The position numbers were made by a program, and so were the translations under genes. A model generated the notes under the pieces. The model was not told the origin of the DNA. It saw only the letters and a program-made list of their open reading frames with translations, and searched no databases. From Mycolicibacterium fluoranthenivorans (lineage in GTDB: Bacteria > Actinomycetota > Actinomycetes > Mycobacteriales > Mycobacteriaceae), in the NCBI RefSeq assembly GCF_011758805.1, contig NZ_JAANOW010000001.1, forward strand, positions 2,542,001-2,606,000: a stretch of DNA of 64,000 nucleotides. Direction: 5' to 3'. Shown here piece by piece: positions 35,005 to 43,969 of this stretch; within the stretch, counting starts at the first letter, position 1, and every line of letters begins with the position of its first letter.

Positions 35005-36101
35005 AGTACCTCGATGAATTCCGTGACCCCGTTGCGGCCCGGGCGCTCGTCGACCACATCAAGCGCCGAGCCAGCCGTACCTGGACGATCATGGAAGTCT
35101 GCGGTGGACAGACTCATTCGATCATCCGTAACGGTATCGACCAACTACTGGGCGACGCCGTCGAGTTCATCCACGGCCCGGGTTGCCCGGTGTGCGTGAC
35201 GCCCCTGGAATTGATCGACAGGGCCCTCGAGATCGCCGGGCGCGAGAACGTCATCTTCTGCTCATTCGGCGATATGTTGCGCGTACCGGGCAGTCACGAG
35301 GACCTGTTCAGCGTGCGTGCCCGCGGCGGGGATGTGCGGATCGTGTACTCGCCGTTGGACGCCACGCAGATCGCGGCGGAGAACCCGGATAAGGATGTGG
35401 TGTTCTTCGGGGTGGGCTTCGAGACCACCGCCCCGGCCAACGCCATGTCGGTGGTGCATGCCCAACGGCTGGGGCTGACGAACTTCTCGCTGCTGGTATC
35501 GCATGTGCTGGTGCCGCCGGCGATGACGGCCATCTTGTCCTCGCCGACCAACCGGGTCCAGGGTTTCCTCGGCGCGGGGCACGTGTGCACCGTGATGGGC
35601 ACCTCCGAATACGGGCCGCTCGTTGCGGAGTTCGGCATCCCGATCGTGGTGTCGGGCTTCGAGCCGCTCGACCTGCTCGAAGGAGTCCGCCAGCTCGTCG
35701 ACCTGCTCGAAGACGGTAAGGCCGAACTGCGTAACGCCTACCCCCGGGCGGTCACCGCGGCCGGGAATCTGGTGGCCCAGCAGACGTTGCACGACGTCTT
35801 TGTGGTCACCGACCGATCGTGGCGCGGTATCGGCATGATCGAAAAATCGGGCTGGACGCTGTCACCGCGCTACGCGGAGTTCGACGCCGAGAAGAAGTTC
35901 GGGGTCGGCCACCTGCAGGTCGCAGAATCCGCCGAATGTCACAGTGGTGAGGTGTTGCAGGGCCTCCTGAAACCTAATGAGTGCCCGGCTTTCGGGAAAT
36001 CCTGCACTCCTCGCACGCCGCTGGGCGCGACGATGGTGTCCAGTGAAGGGGCGTGCGCGGCGTACTACCAGTTCCGCAGGCTGGATCTTGCCCATGTCTG
36101 A
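35001..36101 (+). CDS. hypD: hydrogenase maturation factor HypD
   Basis: 366 residues, GTG start. Iron-sulfur protein scaffold for the Fe(CN)2CO fragment: conserved [22 protein letters not shown] and the C-terminal cluster region CHSGEVLQG ... [16 protein letters not shown] ... EGACAAYY supply the cysteines. Works with HypC and HypE. Overlaps hypE by eight bases. Confidence 0.95.
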   Translation: MKYLDEFRDPVAARALVDHIKRRASRTWTIMEVCGGQTHSIIRNGIDQLLGDAVEFIHGPGCPVCVTPLELIDRALEIAGRENVIFCSFGDMLRVPGSHEDLFSVRARGGDVRIVYSPLDATQIAAENPDKDVVFFGVGFETTAPANAMSVVHAQRLGLTNFSLLVSHVLVPPAMTAILSSPTNRVQGFLGAGHVCTVMGTSEYGPLVAEFGIPIVVSGFEPLDLLEGVRQLVDLLEDGKAELRNAYPRAVTAAGNLVAQQTLHDVFVVTDRSWRGIGMIEKSGWTLSPRYAEFDAEKKFGVGHLQVAESAECHSGEVLQGLLKPNECPAFGKSCTPRTPLGATMVSSEGACAAYYQFRRLDLAHV

Positions 36102-37161
36102 AGTGACCGCGATTGATCCGGCGGACTGGGTGTGCCCACTTCCCCTGCGGGAGACCACACGCATCGTGATGGGCCACGGTGGCGGCGGCATTTTGTCCGA
36201 GGAGCTGATCGAGAACCTCTTCCTGCGTGCGTTCGGCGCCCGGGGACCGTCGCGCGATTCGGCGGTGCTGACCGTGCCCGCCGGCCGGATCGCGGTCTCC
36301 ACGGACTCATATGTGGTGCAGCCGTTGTTCTTTCCCGGCGGCAACATCGGCGACCTGGCCGTCAACGGAACCATCAACGACCTCGCCATGAGCGGCGCCC
36401 AGCCGCTGGGTCTGACGGCCGGCTTCATCCTCGAAGAGGGCCTCGAACTCGAAGTGCTCGGCCGGATCGCCCAGTCGATGGGCAAGGCGGCCGACCATGC
36501 CGGGGTCGGGATCGTCACGGGCGACACCAAGGTGGTCGGCAAGGGCAGCGCGGACCAGCTCTTCGTGAACACGGCCGGAGTGGGGGTGATCCCGGCCGGG
36601 GTGGACATCGGACCCGAGCGGGCATGCGTCGGTGACGACATCATTGTTTCCGGCGCCGTCGGTGAGCACGGCGTGGCGATCATGAGTGTGCGCGCGGGTA
36701 TTGATTTCGGCACCGTCGTCACCACTGACAGCGCACCGCTGCACCGGTTGGTCGCCGCAATGCTGGCCGCGGATGCGCCCACCGGCGGTATCCATGCCCT
36801 GCGCGATCCGACCCGCGGCGGCCTGGTCGCCGCGGTGGTCGAGATCGCCAGGGCGGCGCGGGTCGGGATCGCGCTCGACGAAGCAGCGATCCCGGTGCCG
36901 GAGGCGGTGGCGTCGGCATGCGGGTTCTTGGGCCTGGATCCGCTTCAGGTGGCCAATGAGGGCAAGCTGGTGGCGTTCGTGGACCCGGCGGTCACCGAGG
37001 CAGTATTGGCGGCGATGAGAGCCCGGCCGGACGGGGTCGGCGCCGCAGTCATCGGCCGGGTCGTCGCCGAACATCCCGGTATGGCGGTTGGGCGCACTTC
37101 GTTCGGCACCACCCGGGTTATCGAACGTGAACTGGGCGAACAACTACCGCGCATCTGCTGA
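36094..37161 (+). CDS. hypE: hydrogenase maturation factor HypE (carbamoyl dehydratase)
   Basis: 355 residues from ATG 36094. PurM-like fold with [14 protein letters not shown] and [18 protein letters not shown] at the N-terminal ATP site and [14 protein letters not shown] in the middle. It ends in PRIC: the C-terminal Cys is carbamoylated by HypF and dehydrated to thiocyanate, source of the cyanide ligands. Last gene of hypFCDE; ends ten bases before the convergent AraC-type gene. Confidence 0.95.
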   Translation: MSEVTAIDPADWVCPLPLRETTRIVMGHGGGGILSEELIENLFLRAFGARGPSRDSAVLTVPAGRIAVSTDSYVVQPLFFPGGNIGDLAVNGTINDLAMSGAQPLGLTAGFILEEGLELEVLGRIAQSMGKAADHAGVGIVTGDTKVVGKGSADQLFVNTAGVGVIPAGVDIGPERACVGDDIIVSGAVGEHGVAIMSVRAGIDFGTVVTTDSAPLHRLVAAMLAADAPTGGIHALRDPTRGGLVAAVVEIARAARVGIALDEAAIPVPEAVASACGFLGLDPLQVANEGKLVAFVDPAVTEAVLAAMRARPDGVGAAVIGRVVAEHPGMAVGRTSFGTTRVIERELGEQLPRIC

Positions 37162-37171
37162 CCCGACGTAT

Positions 37172-38242
37172 TCAGCGGCGCAGGGTTTGCGATGGTGACT
37201 CGCCCCAGCGCTTGCGGTACTCGACACCGAAACTGCCGAGGTGGTGAAACCCCCATCGTTCGGCGACCGATGTCACCGTGATGCCGTCGGCTGGTGTGGC
37301 ATCCATGAGTTCCTCATGGACCCGCTCCAGGCGTCGCTCACGCAGATAGGTCATCGGCGTCATACCGAGCTGCTCGTGGAAACCCTGTTGGACTGCCCGC
37401 ACACTCATGTGCACGGCTTCGGCGACCGAGTTCATCGTGATGTGCTCGGCGAGATGGTCGTCCAGGTACTCGACAGCTGCCTGAACCACCGCTTTGCGTT
37501 TGGCCGTGCGCCCCGGTGACGTGAACTCGGTGTGGTAGTTCGACGGTTGCAGGTGCAGCAGACTGCTCATCACCAGATCTTCGACGGCGCCGATACCCTG
37601 CCCACGCCCGACCAGCGAACCAGGGTGGAACACCTCGGTGTGAATAAGCTGTACGGCAGCATGCCAACGCATCGCGGCCTCGCTGGTGAGGTCGAATTGG
37701 GGTTCAAAAGCCAGAGGCTGCGCAAGGCTGCGTCCGATGATCCGGGTCAGGTAGGCCGTCATCGCCGACTCCTCGATCCGGATGACCAGCTGTGGGGAGT
37801 CCAGATCGAGGCGCATGGTCAGCGGGTCGCCTGGGCTGCATACCGCCGAGCAGATGCTGTTCGCCTCGAAGGTGTTGCCGCGGTGGCTGACCAGTGCGCT
37901 GCCGTTCATCGGTATGTGCACGGCGACATAGTTGCCCAATCTCGGGATGTCGATCGTGGCGGGCACGTGCAGGTCGAAGTACAGCATGCTGACATTGCGC
38001 AGACGTACCCCGTGCATGCCTGCGGCGAATCCGTCGGTGTGCTCGTCGGCAACGTGCAGTGCCAACGGCGACAACGCCTGGCCCAGCAACGTGGTGGCCT
38101 CGCGGATGTTCTCGGTGTAGAAGATCTCGTTGCCGGTCAAGGCGGGAGGCACGCCGCGCGACCGGACTTTTCGCCGAACCGGGTCTTCGGTATGGCGGAC
38201 GTCGATGAATCCGAGGCGCTTCAGGCGTGACATCGTGGCCAC
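37172..38242 (-). CDS. AraC-family transcriptional regulator
   Basis: 356 residues from GTG 38242 (ATG 38233 alternative). The first 200 residues match an AraC-binding-like sensing domain (LHVPATIDIPRLGNYVAVHIPMNGS). Residues of about 245-350 are the double helix-turn-helix (EHITMNSVAEAVHMSVRAVQQGF; ITVTSVAERWGFHHLGSFGVEYRKRWGESP). It is divergent from hucM across a 196-base gap and sits between the hyp and huc units. I infer it regulates the hydrogenase, but the sequence does not prove this. Confidence 0.85.
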   Translation of the reverse strand: MATMSRLKRLGFIDVRHTEDPVRRKVRSRGVPPALTGNEIFYTENIREATTLLGQALSPLALHVADEHTDGFAAGMHGVRLRNVSMLYFDLHVPATIDIPRLGNYVAVHIPMNGSALVSHRGNTFEANSICSAVCSPGDPLTMRLDLDSPQLVIRIEESAMTAYLTRIIGRSLAQPLAFEPQFDLTSEAAMRWHAAVQLIHTEVFHPGSLVGRGQGIGAVEDLVMSSLLHLQPSNYHTEFTSPGRTAKRKAVVQAAVEYLDDHLAEHITMNSVAEAVHMSVRAVQQGFHEQLGMTPMTYLRERRLERVHEELMDATPADGITVTSVAERWGFHHLGSFGVEYRKRWGESPSQTLRR

Positions 38243-38318
38243 CCGGCAGGCGTTGACAGCATAAGCAGAGGCTCACCTAAACGATCGACGGCTTCACGCA
38301 AGTTTGCACCAATCCCGC

Positions 38319-38377
38319 TGCGCACCAGCGTATTGAAGTGTGCGCAATCCTGACAATAACTGCGCGATAGCGATAGG
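38319..38377. promoter_or_regulatory. candidate hucM promoter with operator elements
   Basis: TTGAAG at 38333 and ATAACT at 38356 are 17 bases apart, a plausible sigma-70-type promoter for the huc operon. TGCGCAC (38319-38325) and GTGCGCA (38340-38346) form an inverted repeat around the -35. CGATAGCGATAG, a 6-bp tandem repeat at 38365-38376, lies at the expected start of transcription. TGCGCAC and CGATAGC also occur in the hypA/hypF region. Confidence 0.4.
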
Positions 38378-38438
38378 CGCAGCCCGTTCGGAGAGCTAGC
38401 TTGTGAACGAGGCCATATCTTCAGGCACGGAGGCACAC

Positions 38439-38966
38439 ATGACAGCGAACGGCCAGGTTCTGTACGTGTCGCCCGCCGATCAAGTCCGCGCCAAGCTGGA
38501 CGATCCCCGGGTGGCCGCAGCGCTCAACGATCTCCTCGAACACGCCGACCTACTGGCAATTCTGGTGTCCGGCCTCGACGGACTGGTGCGCCGCAGCGAT
38601 GAGATCAGCGATTCCGTGACTTCGGCGATCGGTGAGTTCAAGGGTGAGGTGAACACGCCGCTGAAATCGGTGGACCTGGCGGGCTTGGCGGGCACTTTCG
38701 CGACGCTCTCGGGAAAGGTGATCGAGGCGACGCCCGCGCTGAATTCTCTTCTCGGGTCAAGCCTGGTCGATCCGCGGGCGGCCGAGGTGCTCGGGCAACT
38801 CGGTGCGGCACTCGTCGAGGCGAAGTCTGCCACCGCGCGCAATCCCGAGGGCCCGAAGGGATTCTTCGGAATCCTCAAATCGGCCAAGGACCCCGATGCG
38901 GTCCGCGGCCTCGGGTTCCTGCTGCAGGTGGCCAAGGCATTCGGTAGACAACTGGCCACCCGATGA
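38439..38966 (+). CDS. hucM: DUF1641-like hydrogenase-associated protein, HucM-like membrane scaffold
   Basis: 175 residues from ATG 38439 with GGAGG six bases ahead; GTG at 38403 is possible. Mostly helical and amphipathic: LNDLLEHADLLAILVSGLDGLVRRSDEISDSV, then GLAGTFATLSGKVIEATPALNSLLGSSLVDPRAAEVL and a DPDAVRGLGFLLQVAKAFG tail. It lies directly ahead of the small subunit, the place of HucM in the M. smegmatis huc operon, where that protein anchors the hydrogenase oligomer near the membrane. Family placement is by these features and position. Confidence 0.75.
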   Translation: MTANGQVLYVSPADQVRAKLDDPRVAAALNDLLEHADLLAILVSGLDGLVRRSDEISDSVTSAIGEFKGEVNTPLKSVDLAGLAGTFATLSGKVIEATPALNSLLGSSLVDPRAAEVLGQLGAALVEAKSATARNPEGPKGFFGILKSAKDPDAVRGLGFLLQVAKAFGRQLATR

Positions 38967-39019
38967 CACCCGCATGACCAGACCCCGGTGCGCCGGGGGC
39001 CATCAGGAGAGGAGTGTGC

Positions 39020-39985
39020 ATGGCTTCGGTGCTGTGGTTTCAAGGAGGTGCGTGCAGTGGTAACACCATGTCGTTCCTCAACGCCGACGAGCCCAATGTC
39101 GTCGACCTGATCGTGGATTTCGGGCTCGATCTGCTCTGGCATCCATCGCTGGGTCTTGAATTGGGTAAGAACGCGCAGAAGGTCTTCAACGACTGCGCGA
39201 GCGGCGAACGCCCACTTGACATCTTCGTCTTCGAGGGCAGCGTCATCGAAGCGCATGGCGGACGGATGGACATGTTCGCCGACCGGCCGATGAAGGACTG
39301 GGTCACCGACCTCGCCGGCGCTGCACAGATCGTCGTCGCGATCGGTGATTGCGCCTGCTGGGGTGGTATACCCGCGATGGAGCCCAACCCGTCACAGTCC
39401 ACCGGACTGCAGTTCCACAAGCGCGGTAAGGGCGGCTTTCTCGGCCCGGACTTCAAGTCGAAGATGGGTTTGCCCGTCATCAACATTCCCGGCTGTCCGG
39501 CCCATCCGGACTGGATCACCCAGATCCTTGTCGCCTTGGCCACCGGCCGTGCCGGCGACCTGACACTGGATGAACTGCACCGCCCTGAGACGTTCTTCAA
39601 GACCTTCACCCAAACCGGTTGCACCCGTGTGCAATTCTTCGAGTACAAGCAGTCGACGATGTCGTTCGGCGAAGGAACCCGCACCGGGTGCCTGTTCTAC
39701 GAGTTCGGCTGCCGCGGGCCGATGACCCATTCGCCGTGCAACCGGATCCTGTGGAACCGCCAGTCCTCCAAGACGCGGGCCGGGATGCCGTGCCTGGGCT
39801 GCACCGAGCCGGAGTTCCCGCACTTCGATCTGGCGCCGGGCACCGTGTTCAAGACGCAGAAGGTCAGCGGGGTCATTCCCAAGGAGGTGCCCGAGGGCAC
39901 CGATCACCTGACGTACATGGCGCACGCCGCGGCGGCCCGCATCGCCGCACCGCAGTGGTCCAAGGAAGACATGTTCGTGGTCTAG
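39020..39985 (+). CDS. hucS: group 2a [NiFe]-hydrogenase small subunit HucS
   Basis: 321 residues from ATG 39020 with AGGAGAGGAG ahead. Electron-transfer subunit. No Tat signal, so the enzyme is cytosolic, as in group 2a. Cluster ligand regions are GGACSGNT (residue 12), GDCACWGG, GCPAHPDW, a His/Cys stretch around TGCLFYEFGCRG and PCLGCTEPEFP. The first motif reads Cys-x2-Asn where classical small subunits have Cys-x2-Cys, consistent with reported three-iron clusters in Huc. It passes electrons from the NiFe site toward quinone. Confidence 0.92.
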   Translation: MASVLWFQGGACSGNTMSFLNADEPNVVDLIVDFGLDLLWHPSLGLELGKNAQKVFNDCASGERPLDIFVFEGSVIEAHGGRMDMFADRPMKDWVTDLAGAAQIVVAIGDCACWGGIPAMEPNPSQSTGLQFHKRGKGGFLGPDFKSKMGLPVINIPGCPAHPDWITQILVALATGRAGDLTLDELHRPETFFKTFTQTGCTRVQFFEYKQSTMSFGEGTRTGCLFYEFGCRGPMTHSPCNRILWNRQSSKTRAGMPCLGCTEPEFPHFDLAPGTVFKTQKVSGVIPKEVPEGTDHLTYMAHAAAARIAAPQWSKEDMFVV

Positions 39986-40046
39986 CGGCGGCGCAAGGCC
40001 GCGCAGTCCATCACCACCGGAGTTCATGGAAGGACCACAGCAAAAA

Positions 40047-41657
40047 ATGACCGCACTCGACCTCTACGTCAGCCCACTCGGGAGAGTCGAGGGTGACCTC
40101 GACGTCCGGGTCACCGTCGAAGACGGTGTCGTCACCTCCGCCTGGACCGAAGCCGCGATGTTCCGTGGCTTCGAGATCATCCTGCGCGGCAAGGACCCTC
40201 AGGCCGGGCTCGTCGTATGCCCGCGCATCTGCGGGATCTGCGGTGGCAGCCATCTGTACAAATCGGCGTATGCCCTCGACACGGCGTGGAAGACACACAT
40301 GCCGAACAATGCGACCCTGGTGCGCAACATCTGTCAGGCCGCCGAGACGCTGCAGTCGATCCCGCGGTACTTCTATGCGCTGTTCGCGATCGACCTGACC
40401 AACAAGAACTATGCGAAATCGCCGCTGTACGCCGAGGCGGTGCGGCGCTTCGCCCCGTACGTGGGGACGAGCTATCAACCGGGCGTTGTGCTTTCGGGTA
40501 AGCCGGTCGAGGTTTACGCGATATTCGGTGGGCAGTGGCCGCATTCGAGCTTCATGGTGCCCGGTGGCGTGATGTGCGCGCCGACACTCTCGGACGTGAC
40601 CCGCTCGATCGCCATCCTCGAACACTGGAAAGACGCCTGGCTCGAAGGACAGTGGCTGGGCTGCAGCGTCGACCGCTGGCTGGAGATCAAGACCTGGGAG
40701 GACATGCTCGCCTGGGTCGACGAGAACGAGTCCCAGCACAACAGCGACTGCGGGTTCTTCATCCGGTACTGCCTCGACGTCGGCCTCGACAAGTACGGGC
40801 AAGGAGTGGGCAACTACCTCGCCACGGGGACCTATTTCGACCCGGTGCGCTACGAGAACCCGACGATCGACGGGCGCAATGACGCCCTCATCGGCCGTTC
40901 CGGTATCTATGCGGGAGGTGACTGGCACCAATTCGATCAGGCCAAGGTCCGGGAGGATGTGACGCATTCCTTCTACGAGGGCAGTCGGCCCTTGCACCCG
41001 TTCGAGGGAGAGACCATCCCGATCGATCCCGAGGCAGGCCGAGGTCTTGGCAAGTACAGCTGGGCCAAGTCGCCGCGCTACGACATCGGCGGCGGACTCG
41101 GCAACATCCCGTTGGAGGCGGGCCCCCTGGCCCGTCGGATGGCCGCGGGCGGTCCGAATGCGCTGCCGCACCAGGACAACGACCCGCTGTTCCCCAACCT
41201 GTACAACTCGATCGGCCCGAGCGTGTTCGTCCGCCAGATGGCGCGCATGCATGAAGCCCCCAAGTACTACAAGTGGGCTCGTCAGTGGCTCGACGATATC
41301 GATCTGAAGGAGAGTTTCTACACCAAGCCCACCGAGTACGCCGAGGGTAAAGGCTTCGGCGCCACCGAGGCGGCTCGGGGAGCGCTGGCGGACTGGATCG
41401 TCATCGAGGACTCCAAGATCAAGAACTATCAGGTGGTGACTCCGACGGCGTGGAATATCGGCCCTCGGGACGGTGCCGAGGTCCTCGGCCCGATCGAGCA
41501 GGCGTTGGTCGGTTCACCGATCGTGGATGTCGAAGACCCGGTTGAACTCGGGCACGTGGCCCGCAGTTTCGACTCGTGTCTGGTGTGTACCGTGCACGCC
41601 TACGACGGTAAGACGGGGAAAGAGATGTCGAAGTTCGTGATCAACGGGATGGTGTGA
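40047..41657 (+). CDS. hucL: group 2a [NiFe]-hydrogenase large subunit HucL
   Basis: 536 residues from ATG 40047 (MTALDLYVSP); ATG 40026 would add seven residues. NiFe ligands are Cys62 and Cys65 in CPRICGICGGSH, and Cys511 and Cys514 in DSCLVCTVH near the end. Nineteen residues after His517 form the tail removed by the maturation protease. Oxidises H2, probably down to atmospheric level, as group 2a enzymes of mycobacteria do. Active site is cytosolic. The stop overlaps the protease start. Confidence 0.95.
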   Translation: MTALDLYVSPLGRVEGDLDVRVTVEDGVVTSAWTEAAMFRGFEIILRGKDPQAGLVVCPRICGICGGSHLYKSAYALDTAWKTHMPNNATLVRNICQAAETLQSIPRYFYALFAIDLTNKNYAKSPLYAEAVRRFAPYVGTSYQPGVVLSGKPVEVYAIFGGQWPHSSFMVPGGVMCAPTLSDVTRSIAILEHWKDAWLEGQWLGCSVDRWLEIKTWEDMLAWVDENESQHNSDCGFFIRYCLDVGLDKYGQGVGNYLATGTYFDPVRYENPTIDGRNDALIGRSGIYAGGDWHQFDQAKVREDVTHSFYEGSRPLHPFEGETIPIDPEAGRGLGKYSWAKSPRYDIGGGLGNIPLEAGPLARRMAAGGPNALPHQDNDPLFPNLYNSIGPSVFVRQMARMHEAPKYYKWARQWLDDIDLKESFYTKPTEYAEGKGFGATEAARGALADWIVIEDSKIKNYQVVTPTAWNIGPRDGAEVLGPIEQALVGSPIVDVEDPVELGHVARSFDSCLVCTVHAYDGKTGKEMSKFVINGMV

Positions 41658-42484
41658 TCCTGACGGCCAATGAACCGGACACCGGGGTCATCGATCTCGA
41701 GCCGCCGGGCTGCGAGGTGCTCGTGGTCGGCTGTGGCAACCTGCTGCGCGGTGACGACGGCGTGGGACCCGTGCTGGTGCGCCATCTCTGGGAATTCGGC
41801 GTGCCCGACGGCGCACAGATGGTCGATGGCGGAACCGCCGGCATGGATACCGCATTCCGGATGCGGGGCGTGCAGCGGGTCGTCATCGTCGATGCCGCGG
41901 CCACCGGCGCGAAGCCCGGCACGGTGTATCGGGTGCCTGGCGAGGAGTTCGCCGAACTGCCGCCGCTGCAAGGGCTGCACACCCATTCGTTCCGGTGGGA
42001 TCATGCCATCGCGTTTGCCCGCTGGGCGTTGGGAGATGCGTGCCCGGCCGATATCACGGTGTTCCTCATCGAGGTGGCCGGCGTCGAGTACGGGGCCGAC
42101 CTGTCCGAGCCGGTGCGGGCCGGGATGCAGACCGTCATGGACATCATCGAGCGGGAGTTCCTTTCCGCGCTGCGGCCGGCGACGGCCGCCGAGGTGACCG
42201 TCGAGTTCACCGAGGACGGGTATATCCGGCTCGATGCGGCACTGGCCGCGAGTAGGTTCGCCTCCGACGCGGTCGCGGCCGTCGTGCGCGATGACGACTT
42301 CTGGCTGATTCCGTTGCGCGGCCCGCGCAGCGGCGGCCTGCTGCTCAAGCAGCGCAACCCGGCGGGGGACCGCAGTGCACTCATTCACGAAGTGCTCCAC
42401 GGTCGCATCCCGATCGGCACTCGCCGTGCCTTCTGGGATGACGAGCGTGGCGCGCTGCGGGTTCCCCTCGAACCGGCCACGTGA
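41654..42484 (+). CDS. hydrogenase maturation endopeptidase with C-terminal extension
   Basis: 276 residues, GTG overlapping the hucL stop. Residues of about 20-175 match HybD/HyaD-type proteases: VGCGNLLRGDDGVGP (metal-binding acid), DGGTAGMDT and LHTHSFRWDHA (His). It removes the C-terminal tail of HucL after nickel insertion. The last 95 or so residues (from EVTVEFTEDGYIRLDA to the end) are an extra domain absent from E. coli HybD; I do not recognise it. It could bind the large subunit or a chaperone. Confidence 0.88.
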   Translation: MILTANEPDTGVIDLEPPGCEVLVVGCGNLLRGDDGVGPVLVRHLWEFGVPDGAQMVDGGTAGMDTAFRMRGVQRVVIVDAAATGAKPGTVYRVPGEEFAELPPLQGLHTHSFRWDHAIAFARWALGDACPADITVFLIEVAGVEYGADLSEPVRAGMQTVMDIIEREFLSALRPATAAEVTVEFTEDGYIRLDAALAASRFASDAVAAVVRDDDFWLIPLRGPRSGGLLLKQRNPAGDRSALIHEVLHGRIPIGTRRAFWDDERGALRVPLEPAT

Positions 42485-42699
42485 TGGTGGTCATGAGTTC
42501 CGCTGAGGAGGCGCACGCCGTCTACACCCTGGTGGTCGAGGAGCGCGGGCAGTTCGCCGTCGACATCGTGGTGGTATTCGCCGACGGCGTGGTACGTAAG
42601 CGCGTCCACACCTACCGCACCCGCCGGCGGGCCGAACTGGCGGCCGGGCTGATCAAGCGTGCCGCCGAGCGTGACCTCAACGAGCCCAGAAGAGGGTGA
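42481..42699 (+). CDS. small conserved-looking protein in the huc operon
   Basis: 72 residues counted from the GTG at 42481; ATG at 42484 or 42493 may be the real start. Overlaps the protease stop. Mixed alpha/beta pattern YTLVVEERGQFAVDIVVVFADGVVRKRVHTYRTRRRAELAAGLIKRAAERD, basic at the end. No family recognised. Coding character and tight coupling on both sides make it a real gene. Confidence 0.7.
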   Translation: MMVVMSSAEEAHAVYTLVVEERGQFAVDIVVVFADGVVRKRVHTYRTRRRAELAAGLIKRAAERDLNEPRRG

Positions 42700-42715
42700 C
42701 ATCGATGGGAGGGTC

Positions 42716-43969
42716 GTGACCGATACTGCGATCGCCGAGACTTCGGCGAAGCTCGCCGTCCGTCCACAACCGGTCGGGGCGTTCGGCCTTCCCCTGGGCT
42801 ATCTGTTGATCCCCGCCGGTGTGGACACCGAACCGGCCCGCGAGGCGCTGCTGGCGGGTTGTGTGCCCGAGGATTGGCCGGCCCGTCTCGCCGCGCATCG
42901 GTACGCGTTGGCCGGTGACCGCGACGCTGCCTTGGCCGCGCTGGACGGAACCGATCCGGTGACCCGGTACAACCGTTTCGTGCTCGACCCAGATCTCGAG
43001 GACGCCGACAGCCTGCGGTCGGTGCTCGGCGAGTTCGCACCACTTGTCGACGTGGTCTCGTTCGCGCTGGGCCGTGCCGACGAACCGCCCGACGTCGGTG
43101 CCGCTGATGGCGAGTTGGCCGCCGTCGTTCTGGCGGCCCGCGCCAGCCACCTGTTGACAGACGATCCGCCGGCGGCCCTCGCCACCCTCGACTCGGCGAT
43201 CGAGATCGCGCGCAGCGTCTCCCGGCCGCTGACAGGGATCCTGCTCGGTGCGTCGGCTTCGGTCTGCATGACATCCGATGACCCGGGCGAGGCCCACGAG
43301 CGCATGGAGAAGGCTCTGCGGCTGCTCGACGATGCTGACGGCCTGCGCGTGGAACGCGCCGAGTTACATCTCACCGCCGCGGGTCTGCTGCACGAACAGG
43401 CCCAGGAGAACCCGGGCCTGATCGCGCAGGCCGTGCCGCATTACCACGCGGCTCTGCAACTGGTACGGCGCGAGGACGCACCGTTGCTGTGGGCGTCGGC
43501 ACATGCCAATCTCGCGACCGCCTACCTCACCATGCCGATGGTCGAGGCTTCCAGCCGGCTGCGACTCGGTGTGGCATCGCAGTCGCTGCGATCAGCGCTG
43601 ACGGTGTACACCCGCGAGGAGTATCCGGAGCAGTGGGCGAGTGTCCAACTCAACCTTGCCAATTCGTTGGTCTACTCACCGTCGAAGCATCAGGCCGACA
43701 ACCTCGTCGAGGCGGTGGAGCTCTACGAGGCGGTCCTCGAGGCCAGGGACCGCCATACCGACCCACTCGGCAGGGCGCGGGTACTGGCCAACCAGGGCAA
43801 TGTGCTCGCTCATCTCGGTGCGTTCACGGAGGCCAAAGCCAAGTTGTACGAGGCGCGGTCGCTGTTCGAGGAGTTGGGTGACGGGGAATCGGTGCGTGCG
43901 GTGCGCGGTGTCCTCGACGAGGTGGCCCGCCAGATCACGCTGAATCGAACCGAGGTACCGCCCAGATGA
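42716..43969 (+). CDS. tetratricopeptide-repeat protein of the huc operon
   Basis: 417 residues from GTG 42716, which has GGGAGGG just ahead. Helix-turn-helix repeats with TPR spacing from about residue 130 on: AALATLDSAIEIARSVSRP, AHERMEKALRLLDDADG, QAVPHYHAALQLVRREDAP, WASVQLNLANSLVYSP, NLVEAVELYEAVLEARD and AKAKLYEARSLFEELGD. TPRs mediate protein-protein contacts, so it may help assemble the Huc complex. It overlaps the NifU-Rieske gene by four bases. Confidence 0.82.
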   Translation: MTDTAIAETSAKLAVRPQPVGAFGLPLGYLLIPAGVDTEPAREALLAGCVPEDWPARLAAHRYALAGDRDAALAALDGTDPVTRYNRFVLDPDLEDADSLRSVLGEFAPLVDVVSFALGRADEPPDVGAADGELAAVVLAARASHLLTDDPPAALATLDSAIEIARSVSRPLTGILLGASASVCMTSDDPGEAHERMEKALRLLDDADGLRVERAELHLTAAGLLHEQAQENPGLIAQAVPHYHAALQLVRREDAPLLWASAHANLATAYLTMPMVEASSRLRLGVASQSLRSALTVYTREEYPEQWASVQLNLANSLVYSPSKHQADNLVEAVELYEAVLEARDRHTDPLGRARVLANQGNVLAHLGAFTEAKAKLYEARSLFEELGDGESVRAVRGVLDEVARQITLNRTEVPPR

